From assembly GCF_038049935.1 (NCBI RefSeq), contig NZ_CP145886.1, positions 806,001-870,000 on the forward strand: 64,000 nt of DNA, read 5' to 3'. The position numbers were made by a program, and so were the translations under genes. Under the pieces are notes generated by a model. It searched no databases. It was not told the DNA's origin and was given only the letters and a program-made list of their open reading frames with translations. This document shows positions 28,701 to 36,199 of the stretch, one piece after another. The stretch's first letter is position 1. Each line of letters begins with the position of its first letter. Origin of the DNA: Rossellomorea sp. y25. Lineage in GTDB: Bacteria > Bacillota > Bacilli > Bacillales > Bacillaceae_B.

Positions 28701-30875
28701 CTTTCTTTAATCCTTAAGAATGGGAATATCCAAAAGGAAAACGTGAAAGAGGCAGTTAATCGAGTAAAGTCTATATCCGGAGCACTCGTTTTAAAAGCTA
28801 TCGGTCCAGGAAAATACTCGCATGAATTAGTAGCGACTTATCTTAGTATGAATCGACGTTCTAAATTAGAGCATGATCTTCAAGTATGGTCGGTATGTGA
28901 TGAGCTTCCATGGTTTAGAAAGAATAATAGGCGTCCTGATTTGGTCATTACGACTATAAAAGAGAATGATGGAAATATTTCATTGGATTTTGAATTGCTA
29001 GAACTAAAATTCGTTAATCAAGCAATCTTTGAAAGAGAAAGATATGATGCTATCAAACAAATCCAATCAGGTAAAAACTTGTATGAAAATCTTTTCGATT
29101 TTAATCAGGATAAGGCAGATGCTGAATACTGGAGAAGTGAGTTAATCCATTATTTTATTGAAAAAGGGACATATGCTCCTGAAAAAGCTTATTTGTTAAA
29201 GAGACTTCAAAATGCACAAATTGATGAAATTCAAGTTAATATTCATTCTTCGATTGATGCTTACTGCTACACTTCTAATTTGTATCAAAATAGTTTTGAA
29301 GCGATAGAAGAGGACGTTTATATGGACCTGATAGAAGGTGAACATAAGAATTATATCTTTAATCGTGCATATATCTTAAAGTCTCTAGGTGCAACAACTA
29401 TAAATGAGCCAATTTATGAAGAACTAGAGAATCATACAGATTCATTCTCAGACAGTCTTATTCTTGAGGACGAGAGTAAGGAACAGACTAAGGATGAAGA
29501 GGGCGGTTCACCACCAAACAATGAGGGTGAAGATGCCCTTGGGGAAACTGATGGAGATTCTAATCCCCCAGGCCCTAACTCAGAAGAAGGCGAAAGTGTT
29601 GGTAATGATGGATCAGGACATGGCCAAGAGAATGACAGTGATTTAGAAGGTGATGAAGAAGAAGTAGATAGAGAATTCAGAGGTGGAGAAAAAGTCAATC
29701 CTCCACTTCCAGGCGATTCTAATTCAGATGGATATCCAGAAGTAATTGCCTTAAAGGACCTTAAAATCGAGCATGAGACAGAACAGATAGATCACTCTGA
29801 ACTAAAACGAAAATATGTATCTACACTTGAGACACATTTTAACCGAAACGGATTAAATGTGAAGGTTCAGGATGTAGTTGTGGGATCTAGCGTAGTTCGA
29901 TTAACTTTATCACTCCCTTCATCATTAAACAGTGATAAAATATTAAGAAGAAAGAAAGATATTCAAATTTGGTTAGGTTTAGATCAAGAGCCCAATCTAT
30001 TCATTGATAAACATGGATTGAATATTGATATTGTAAGGGAAGATCCGGATACTATTTACTTTGAAGAGTTTATGGCCATTGCAAGGAAGCAACTTAATGA
30101 TACAATTAAACGCTCAAATTTAGTTGCTCCTCTAGGCTTTGATCCATTAAACAATGTCATAAATATAGATTTATCCGATCCTTCAACACCACATCTTCTC
30201 ACTGGTGGAACTACCGGAAGTGGTAAGAGTGTCACGCTCAACTCTATTATTTTAGGAACGATGTGCTTCTATGAACCATCACAACTGCAGTATGTGTTTA
30301 TAGATCCAAAACAAGTAGAGTTCTCTATCTATGAAGACTTACCTCATACGCAAGATGTAGTGACTAGTATTGATGATGCAGTTGTTAAGCTGAATATGCT
30401 GGTTGAAGAAATGGAAAGAAGATATGGGTTGTTTAAGGATGAGTTTGCTAGTAATTTAGATGAATACATTGATGCTACACAAAATAGGTTACCAAGAATC
30501 GTTTGTGTATTTGATGAGTTTGCGGACTTCATGAGTCAAGAAAAAGAGGTTGCTAGCCAAGTAGAGAATGCGATATTGCGACTTGGTCAAAAGGCGAGGG
30601 CGGCAGGTATTCACCTAATCATCTGCACTCAAAACCCAAAATCTGACATCATCAACACCAACATTCGAAATAACTTAGGTGCAAGACTCGCCCTAAGAGC
30701 AACAGATTCAACTGCTTCTTCAGTTATTTTAGGAGAAAGCGGAGCAGAAAATTTAGGAGGGAAAGGTGACTTCTTGGCTAAGACAGCTAGTCAGAAAGTG
30801 ACTAGAGGAAAAAGTCCTTTCCTTACACCTCAGGTGAAAAGAGCATTATTGAAGTACTTTAAAGCTACTCAATGA
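25740..30875 (+). CDS. sspH: SspH-like giant nuclease-ATPase (PD-(D/E)XK plus FtsK-like), operon 2
   Basis: A 1711-aa protein. A long unrecognised N-terminal part leads to a PD-(D/E)XK core: Arg1065-Pro1066-Asp1067, then Glu1088-Leu-Lys1090. An acidic low-complexity linker, rich in Glu, Asp, Gly and Pro, spans about residues 1242-1321. The C-terminus is FtsK/SpoIIIE-like: Walker A GGTTGSGKS (1489-1497), 'YVFIDPKQVEFSIYEDL' and Walker B 'VCVFDEFADF' (Asp1592, Glu1593), then 'GARLALRATDSTASSVILG'. SspH is described as the nicking member of SspFGH; the nuclease motif here is consistent with that. It overlaps sspG by four bases and is followed by two hairpins before sspB. The operon 1 counterpart carries a HerA-like motor instead. 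Confidence 0.78.
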   Translation: MITYNDILGKWVFHILMEHFKEQSLEGTNKLFIKVNGLTDNNVHSLLKELDDKASKLEKFYSPNIRTIKPVRGFDQYKLKEIETSTWLRNYTFSGHALVIIINELTPEAQSLENLFAIDEAYLLSDFGLESLFSLLSEEFQLAAEEIETLKEFFTMYSSLTDPQLRFILRFVEKIVNQESPSIIEKIRTNLPELNLFRDQNLIIGAKGKKRLRSNFLLANLQKPNGDLDTEKLQNNLYTFIEAEEKNNFSDELWNGINPAEFEKKVIDFLNQKNLDLLTYDFNVVETVLNFKTKTTLPDKIRDALILNGNPTKDEIDKIEEGINEVEKNQNPDAMQDFLEEFEDELSQSAKLDKVISRRIEKLRHPKDYHDLINALQYETFSLIEENSDKVNKDSFFELTVYASKITTEMVETLHIYLNDISKVVPHIKFKERSLASITVDETTNNELSFKLHLMNDNETLGTETFKVRGFENLQLLSFKDEIEKLKIPHLKNYQEDEIEMLDVREMVHERVDGYLSIKQPGFEEHYNRFSGFLEEYSITIRNIMKFGVFSIDISKFKRELESVLSGVAASVDVASHIYRFINYIGSIDTLDVKLGQQGFCDERIVTILNPIRLVSYVSRYEKLDNQITDWIERSIKGDLEVVNIEDYLEYVTEKTLNLAPRYFSSDGDDSFLIEVSEILGEGQFILNTKRSENMDYLSNELSEELVKSVKNYFEVYPYAKDGLDILFLYCQSADIITKSIDALFSKHKNLNKLKITVHSTQAANIHQKINQWIKQKEEYTNPDRFSKFPTVEVKVISGSTINEISNQINAHMIDADLVVLADYFGQSNQVKYEFDKIEAKQSNDWFNLVYKEPLLETESLKRISYVSEHLPDTLKSFYQLQYIFQKKEMLEEDELYVLKNKISLSNFSDNALIDYMHENFNWIMFMDRYLDKSLLEKASSKAQIIQYKSKAGANKNFKLIVSSSEYIKKLNSNKHDYEYYDRLTKKLSLILKNGNIQKENVKEAVNRVKSISGALVLKAIGPGKYSHELVATYLSMNRRSKLEHDLQVWSVCDELPWFRKNNRRPDLVITTIKENDGNISLDFELLELKFVNQAIFERERYDAIKQIQSGKNLYENLFDFNQDKADAEYWRSELIHYFIEKGTYAPEKAYLLKRLQNAQIDEIQVNIHSSIDAYCYTSNLYQNSFEAIEEDVYMDLIEGEHKNYIFNRAYILKSLGATTINEPIYEELENHTDSFSDSLILEDESKEQTKDEEGGSPPNNEGEDALGETDGDSNPPGPNSEEGESVGNDGSGHGQENDSDLEGDEEEVDREFRGGEKVNPPLPGDSNSDGYPEVIALKDLKIEHETEQIDHSELKRKYVSTLETHFNRNGLNVKVQDVVVGSSVVRLTLSLPSSLNSDKILRRKKDIQIWLGLDQEPNLFIDKHGLNIDIVREDPDTIYFEEFMAIARKQLNDTIKRSNLVAPLGFDPLNNVINIDLSDPSTPHLLTGGTTGSGKSVTLNSIILGTMCFYEPSQLQYVFIDPKQVEFSIYEDLPHTQDVVTSIDDAVVKLNMLVEEMERRYGLFKDEFASNLDEYIDATQNRLPRIVCVFDEFADFMSQEKEVASQVENAILRLGQKARAAGIHLIICTQNPKSDIINTNIRNNLGARLALRATDSTASSVILGESGAENLGGKGDFLAKTASQKVTRGKSPFLTPQVKRALLKYFKATQ

Positions 30876-30881
30876 ATTGAT

Positions 30882-30912
30882 AATGCATCTAGATGAGATA
30901 TCTAGGTGCATT
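30882..30912 (+). terminator. Hairpin after sspH (partial terminator or attenuator)
   Basis: AATGCATCTAGA (30882-30893) pairs over 12 bases, one G-T wobble, with TCTAGGTGCATT (30901-30912) across a seven-base loop, followed by ATTATC rather than a T run. It probably lowers or processes the transcript between the restriction genes (FGH) and the modification genes (BCD). Confidence 0.5.
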
Positions 30913-30928
30913 ATTATCGGCAAAAACG

Positions 30929-30954
30929 ACTTCTGGAGACGTCTCTCCAGAAGT
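30929..30954 (+). promoter_or_regulatory. Second hairpin in the sspH-sspB gap
   Basis: ACTTCTGGAGA (30929-30939) is perfectly complementary to TCTCCAGAAGT (30944-30954) with a four-base loop CGTC. It ends about 30 bases before the sspB start and has no T run. It could be an operator palindrome or an RNA element controlling sspB translation. Function is unknown. Confidence 0.45.
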
Positions 30955-30986
30955 GTTACTATAGAATTTGGAAGGCTGATTTAATT

Positions 30987-31865
30987 ATGGCATATGGACA
31001 ACATCAGAGTTTCTATTTAAGAGATAGATGGCTAAATAAAGCAATTAAGCACTTGAAACAAGATGAAAGATTCTTTTATGATGATGAAGCTTTTGAAAAG
31101 ATGGGACTAGGAAAGAACATGGTTAAATCTTTAAGGTTTTGGGTGGTAGCTACAGGAGTAGTGGAAGAGAAGTTTAATGAAGAAAGAAAGAAAATTCATC
31201 TTCTTACTCCGTTAGGACAAGTGTTATATAACTATGACAAGTTTATTCAATTTAACGATACTGCCTCAATCCTTCATTTTCATCTTGTACATCAAATGGA
31301 GCCTGCAACCACATGGTATTGGTTCTTTAACATTTTTTCTAATGGTGTAATAAGTAAAGAAGACTTACACGTCTCGCTAGTTGACTGGGTGAATACGAAT
31401 GAAGATAAAAAGTTTTCGGAACGATCGTTAAAGCGGGATATTGATTGCATGATTAAACTTTACACTGCAGGACAAAGTGTAGTCGATCCTGAAGAAGTGA
31501 TTCAAAGTCCAATAAATAAAACTGGTTTAATTAAAGAAAACAAAGGCATGATTATAAAGAAATCTCCTGCCATTGAAGAGATTGGTGAAAGTGCGTTGTA
31601 TTATTCACTAATTAAATATGCTGAGATACATGAAATTGATAATGTGAGTGTAGAAGAAATCAGTACAAATAAAGGATTGTGGGGTAAGGTGTTTAATTTA
31701 AGTCGTCCTTCAATTGTAAAAGCGTTGGAAGGACTGACGTATCACCCTAAGTATCCTCTGCAATTTACAAGAACAAACAACCTAGACACCGTGAGACTTC
31801 CAGATATTTCATCTTTAGAATTATTAGAGTTTGAATATAAACGAAAGGCTGAGACACTAGTATGA
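30987..31865 (+). CDS. sspB: SspB-like DUF4007 protein, operon 2
   Basis: A 292-aa DUF4007 protein. The N-terminus has the family pattern 'GQHQSFYLRDRWLNKAI', then 'MGLGKNMVKSLRFWVVATGV', the conserved Leu-Gly-x-Gly-Lys-Asn-Met-Val block of DUF4007. In single-strand phosphorothioation (Ssp) systems, SspB nicks DNA and works with SspC and SspD to insert sulfur. I start at ATG 30987, with GGAAGG upstream, instead of an ATG at 30906 that would run through both hairpins and add a 27-residue tail unlike the family. The stop overlaps the sspC start as ATGA. Identification is strengthened by the PAPS-reductase-like sspD two genes downstream. Confidence 0.8.
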   Translation: MAYGQHQSFYLRDRWLNKAIKHLKQDERFFYDDEAFEKMGLGKNMVKSLRFWVVATGVVEEKFNEERKKIHLLTPLGQVLYNYDKFIQFNDTASILHFHLVHQMEPATTWYWFFNIFSNGVISKEDLHVSLVDWVNTNEDKKFSERSLKRDIDCMIKLYTAGQSVVDPEEVIQSPINKTGLIKENKGMIIKKSPAIEEIGESALYYSLIKYAEIHEIDNVSVEEISTNKGLWGKVFNLSRPSIVKALEGLTYHPKYPLQFTRTNNLDTVRLPDISSLELLEFEYKRKAETLV

Positions 31866-34800
31866 ATAAGGTGAAAAGAAATTTTAAATCTAGTGTGAAT
31901 ATTAAATTTGACTTAGGTAAAAAAGAGTTTTTTAGAGACTACTTACCAACACCTTCACACGCTGAATCATTACAAAATATCTTAGAAGGCTTTAACAACG
32001 AAGAGAGTAAACGTGCGCATATAATTGTTGGACCTTATGGAACGGGGAAATCATTATTAGGGACGTTAATTGGGGGTATGGCATCGAAAAGTGTAAACGA
32101 ATCTGCCATGAACCATTTAATTAAGAAATTCAATAATGTGGATGATAAAGTCTTTAACGAATTAACTAAATTTCAAGGCAACCAGAAACGTTATCTTCCA
32201 GTCATACTAAACGGAAACGAAGGAAGCTTTAGGCAGTCTATCATATCAGCAATTATGAGAACACTTGATGAAAATAACCTGGATATTGTTGTTCCAGGAG
32301 TAATCTCCAAAATTTTTAGAATGGTTGATACTTGGAAGGAGGATTTTCCTAAGACTTATCGATCATTTAAGAAATTATTAAAGGAATCAGGACGTGACCT
32401 TGAATTATGGAGGATTAAAATTCAAAGTTATGACCGGGAAGAAATACAGTGGTTTAAAGAAACCTTTCCTATATTGTCTTCTGGTGCTGAGTTTTCCATT
32501 GATTATAAAGAAGATTTTATTGAACAATTAAAATATGTTATGGATGAATTGGATAAACAAAATATAGGGTTATTTATTGTTTACGATGAATTTGGACGGT
32601 TTTTACAAAGTATCAATACAACAATGATTCACGAGACAATGCAAGACCTTCAAGATCTAGCTGAACTTGCAGATAACCACGCAAAACATTTACACCTTTT
32701 GTTCATTACTCACAAGAATTTAAGACATTACTTTTTTAAATTTAGTGAAGAATACCAAAATGAATTTCAAAGAATTGAAAAGCGGTTTAAGTTGTATCAC
32801 ATGGATAGTGATCGCTCTACATTCATACGCATAACAGAATCTATTCTTTCGGAATCAGATAGAAATGAAATTTCTTCAGATGAGGCAGCAATCACGAAAA
32901 GTGAGCTAAGAAAATATCCACTATTCTCAAACCTGAACCAAGTTGAGATTGAACGATTAGTCATTAGAGGGGCATACCCTATTCATCCTGTTACGTTATT
33001 TGTTCTACCACACTTGTCTAACAAGTTTGCTCAAAACGAAAGAACGTTATTTACATTCCTTCAAAGTAACGATGCTGGAGGATTACAGCAACACATTGAA
33101 AAAAATAGTGATCGCTATTATCTTTCTAGTAAGTTATTTGATTTCTTTTTTCCTGAATTGGAATTTGAAGAGCATATAGAAGATAAAAATCTTCAAATAT
33201 ATATGAGGCTATCTGGAAGGATTCCCGATAATAGGACGGACTTAAACCACTTATTTAAATTTATAACTTTGTGGACGATGAGTAATCTTAACACTACCCA
33301 GAAGTTGACGACGGAGTTTTTGTCATTTTCTTTTAATGATAATGTGAGAACAACTAAAGAGTTATTAAAAGAGTTAACAAGTTTAAAGGTGATTCGTTTT
33401 AATCGAATACTCGAACAATGGGAGCTGTTTGAAGGAAGTTCGATTGACTTAGAAATGGAAGTGCAGTCTAGGAGAGAAACCATTAACTTAACCTTAAATC
33501 AGAAGAAGTCTCTTCTTCAAAACACGATCAGCAAAAAATTCTTCTTGGCCAACGATTATAACGACAATAAGAGTATGACAAGATTTGCAACAGTTAATAT
33601 TTGTCTAAGTTCAGAAATTATTGAAGGAACTTTCGATGCAGCCAAGGTTCGTGAAGAAATGAATGCTGATGCTGTTGTACATTACGTTATTTTAGAAAAT
33701 ATAAGAGACTACCAACGTGTTACTGAAATAATCAGTAATGAAGACCATGACGAACATTCGTACTTTACAATAGCTAACAAGAGCATTGAAGAAATAATAA
33801 ATCAAGTGATGGACTATCATATCTTAACTGATTTAAAGTCAGATATAAGTTTTATAAAGAATGATAAAGATCTGTTGAAAGAATTATCTTTAAAGTTAGA
33901 GGATCTTTACCACTCCATTCAAAAATTTATGAGCACATACACTAGTTTTAGTTCAGAGTTGAACTGGATTCGTAAAGGGAAAAAACTACAAATTAAAAAT
34001 GATATTGTGCTTGAAAAAGTGCTTTCTAACTTAATGTACACCCTTTATCCTCATACACCAGAAGTTCGAAACGATTCTTTTGTAAGGAGAAAAATAAACT
34101 CTGTGCAAAAGAAAGCTGCATATAATGTAGTTAATCATGTTCTTTCAGATTATCCGAGTTCGATACAAATAGAAGGTAATGGTCCTGACTACTTAATATA
34201 TGCAACCATTTTTAAGAACAACAAGCTAGACATAACGGATTTAGAAAACATAGAATCTACTGATTTACAAGAAATTAGAAGTAGGCTACTCGAATTATTA
34301 GACAAAAATACTGAAGGGAAGTTAAGTGATCTTTCGAGTATTTTAGAAAATAAACCGTTTGGCATTAGAGCACCTTTAATTCCAATTCTCCTCGTGAGCT
34401 TAATTCGGGACAAATGGGAGCAAATTATGTTCTATAGAAATGGAATGTATGTGCCTGGATTGACCGGAGAAAAACTTTATTCAATGTTAGAAGAAGCTGC
34501 TGAGTATACGTTTGTCTATTATGATTTTGATGAAAAGTATAAGCCTCTTTTTACTGAAATCAAGACTATCTTCGGAGAGTACGTATCTGAGAAGGCAATG
34601 AACAGTTCAACCCCTGTCATGCTAAGCAGCGGTCTTCTTAATTGGTTAAGGAACTTACCTAGGTTTTCCCAAATTTCAACAAATGTAGGCAAAGACCTCG
34701 AGGAATTCAGAGATACAGTTAAAAGAAGTGAAATAGATCCTAGATCTACTCTAGAAAAGCTGTATCAATTGTACCAAAATGATCTTAATCTTCTTCTTAA

Positions 34801-35290
34801 ACATAAAGGTGAATTAGAGCTTTTCCTAGGTGAATATAAAAATAAATTAGAAACTAGGGTACTGTCCTTGTTGAATGTAAATAACTATACTGAAATTTAT
34901 GAATGGGCAGAGTCTAAAGACGCGATAGTTAAAAAGAATAATTCTCTCGTAAACGGAATTATGAAATCGGGAGAAGATAACTGGATAGAAGGATTAATCC
35001 TCAACGTTGTTGGAGTTCCTTTAAACGAATGGTCGGATACTACGGATCAGATGTTTGAACAATTACTTCTTAAAGACTATAATTCTACTAATGAAGCCTT
35101 ACCAGAAGGAGACTATTTAACCATTAGCTTAAATGGAGACGACAAATCTATTACTAAAGTAGATCTTTCTACAAAAACTCAGACAATCTACAAGAACGTT
35201 CATCGTATGATTAAAAATGCTGGAAGAAACGTTCCGAAAGAAGAAGTTGAGTACATGATCTACAACCTAGTAAAAGAGTTTGTAAAATAG
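31862..35290 (+). CDS. sspC: SspC-like ATPase, operon 2
   Basis: A 1142-aa ATPase with Walker A in 'VGPYGTGKSLLG' (Gly57 to Ser64) and Walker B 'FIVYDEFGRFLQ' (Asp242, Glu243). It is predicted to be the ATP-driven SspC subunit that assists SspB and SspD in phosphorothioate insertion. 'PIHPVTLFVLPHLSNKFAQN' near residue 375 is shared with the longer operon 1 paralogue. The C-terminal half is mostly helical. It is coupled to sspB through ATGA and lies 12 bases ahead of sspD, so B, C and D are co-translated. BrxC/PglY ATPases look broadly similar, so the SspC label rests on the DUF4007 and SspD neighbours. Confidence 0.76.
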   Translation: MNKVKRNFKSSVNIKFDLGKKEFFRDYLPTPSHAESLQNILEGFNNEESKRAHIIVGPYGTGKSLLGTLIGGMASKSVNESAMNHLIKKFNNVDDKVFNELTKFQGNQKRYLPVILNGNEGSFRQSIISAIMRTLDENNLDIVVPGVISKIFRMVDTWKEDFPKTYRSFKKLLKESGRDLELWRIKIQSYDREEIQWFKETFPILSSGAEFSIDYKEDFIEQLKYVMDELDKQNIGLFIVYDEFGRFLQSINTTMIHETMQDLQDLAELADNHAKHLHLLFITHKNLRHYFFKFSEEYQNEFQRIEKRFKLYHMDSDRSTFIRITESILSESDRNEISSDEAAITKSELRKYPLFSNLNQVEIERLVIRGAYPIHPVTLFVLPHLSNKFAQNERTLFTFLQSNDAGGLQQHIEKNSDRYYLSSKLFDFFFPELEFEEHIEDKNLQIYMRLSGRIPDNRTDLNHLFKFITLWTMSNLNTTQKLTTEFLSFSFNDNVRTTKELLKELTSLKVIRFNRILEQWELFEGSSIDLEMEVQSRRETINLTLNQKKSLLQNTISKKFFLANDYNDNKSMTRFATVNICLSSEIIEGTFDAAKVREEMNADAVVHYVILENIRDYQRVTEIISNEDHDEHSYFTIANKSIEEIINQVMDYHILTDLKSDISFIKNDKDLLKELSLKLEDLYHSIQKFMSTYTSFSSELNWIRKGKKLQIKNDIVLEKVLSNLMYTLYPHTPEVRNDSFVRRKINSVQKKAAYNVVNHVLSDYPSSIQIEGNGPDYLIYATIFKNNKLDITDLENIESTDLQEIRSRLLELLDKNTEGKLSDLSSILENKPFGIRAPLIPILLVSLIRDKWEQIMFYRNGMYVPGLTGEKLYSMLEEAAEYTFVYYDFDEKYKPLFTEIKTIFGEYVSEKAMNSSTPVMLSSGLLNWLRNLPRFSQISTNVGKDLEEFRDTVKRSEIDPRSTLEKLYQLYQNDLNLLLKHKGELELFLGEYKNKLETRVLSLLNVNNYTEIYEWAESKDAIVKKNNSLVNGIMKSGEDNWIEGLILNVVGVPLNEWSDTTDQMFEQLLLKDYNSTNEALPEGDYLTISLNGDDKSITKVDLSTKTQTIYKNVHRMIKNAGRNVPKEEVEYMIYNLVKEFVK

Positions 35291-35302
35291 AGGAGAGATA
35301 CA

Positions 35303-36103
35303 ATGGAAAGAAAGCCAGTCCATGTAGCCATGTTCAGTGGAGGAGCAGCTAGTTCATATGTTGCTTACAAAATGGTACAAGCTCATGGGAAAGAAAATAG
35401 TATATTATTCTTTACCAATACATTATGGGAAGACGATGATAATTACCGCTTCATGGATGAAGTTGCTGACTATATCGGAATAGAAATTACCGAAAGAATC
35501 GATGGTAGAACACCTGAAGAAGTATTTTATGATTACCGATTCCTAGGCAACTCACGATTAGCTAAATGTTCTGAAGAGTTAAAGGTATACCAAACGATTG
35601 TATTTCTAGAGGAACTCCGGGACAAGCATAATCTTGAACCTATCTTATATTTTGGGATTGGACCTCATGAGTCACATCGTGCAGATAACTTAAGAGAATT
35701 TTATAAGCATTATCCACTAGAGCCCATTGAAACTAGATTCCCAATGATTGAGACGTTTAGAGAAGATATTGATGCTAAGTCAATCATTGAAAATGAGTGG
35801 GGTATTAAACTGCCTAGAATGTACCAGATGGGCTTCTCCCATGCAAACTGCGGTGGGCGTTGTGTCCGTGGAGGATTTGGTCACTACGCACTATTATATA
35901 AAGTATGGCCAGATCGTTATCAAGAGCAAGAAGAGATGGAAGAAAACTTCCGTGAGCATTTTGAGAAAGATGTTTCAATTCTTAAGAAAAACGGTGGCCC
36001 ATACACATTAAAAGAATATCGAGAACAAATGGATCGTGAAGGTGTAGATAACTTTATTAATATTAAAGATGAGACTGTGCCTTGTGTTTGTTCGTTTTCA
36101 TAA
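35303..36103 (+). CDS. sspD: SspD-like PAPS-reductase/ATP-pyrophosphatase family protein
   Basis: A 266-aa member of the adenine-nucleotide alpha-hydrolase (PAPS reductase-like) superfamily. The PP-loop is 'FSGGAASSY' (Ser12-Gly13-Gly14). Cysteines at 183 and 187 ('NCGGRC') and at 261 and 263 ('CVC' at the end) could hold an iron-sulfur cluster or carry sulfur. In Ssp systems SspD activates the DNA backbone with ATP for sulfur exchange, using sulfur from the cysteine desulfurase SspA. GGAGAG precedes the ATG. It is the last gene of operon 2, followed by a perfect-palindrome terminator. Operon 1 has no counterpart. PAPS-reductase-like genes also occur in Dnd (DndC) and BREX type 4 loci, but the other genes of those systems are absent. 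Confidence 0.82.
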   Translation: MERKPVHVAMFSGGAASSYVAYKMVQAHGKENSILFFTNTLWEDDDNYRFMDEVADYIGIEITERIDGRTPEEVFYDYRFLGNSRLAKCSEELKVYQTIVFLEELRDKHNLEPILYFGIGPHESHRADNLREFYKHYPLEPIETRFPMIETFREDIDAKSIIENEWGIKLPRMYQMGFSHANCGGRCVRGGFGHYALLYKVWPDRYQEQEEMEENFREHFEKDVSILKKNGGPYTLKEYREQMDREGVDNFINIKDETVPCVCSFS

Positions 36104-36110
36104 GTCAATG

Positions 36111-36145
36111 AAGCCACTAGATAATATTATCTAGTGGCTTATTTA
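36111..36145. terminator. Perfect 30-base palindrome terminating convergent units
   Basis: Bases 36111-36125 are exactly complementary to 36126-36140, a stem with AAGCCACTAG at its base. T/A-rich sequence follows on both sides. It sits between the ends of sspD and the leftward helicase gene and serves as a bidirectional terminator. Confidence 0.85.
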
Positions 36146-36199
36146 AATAAAATCAATTTTAACAAATTTTATAATATAGAGTATACACGTTAAAAATAT

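Noticed and set aside
11915..30875. Conjugative element, because of HerA/FtsK-type ATPases
   Set aside because: No relaxase, VirB4, coupling protein or integrase is present, and the ATPase domains are fused to nuclease parts.
17999..36103. BREX type 4 reading of the PAPS-reductase-like gene and BrxC/PglY-like ATPases
   Set aside because: No pglZ, brxL, brxA/B or methylase is present, and the DUF4007 gene plus FGH-like genes fit the Ssp system better.
8633..36103. Dnd (DndABCDE) phosphorothioation with DptFGH
   Set aside because: No DndB, DndD or DndE-like proteins were seen. DUF4007 (SspB) and SspC-like ATPases replace them. A relationship of the F, G and H proteins to DptFGH remains possible and is stated in the entries.
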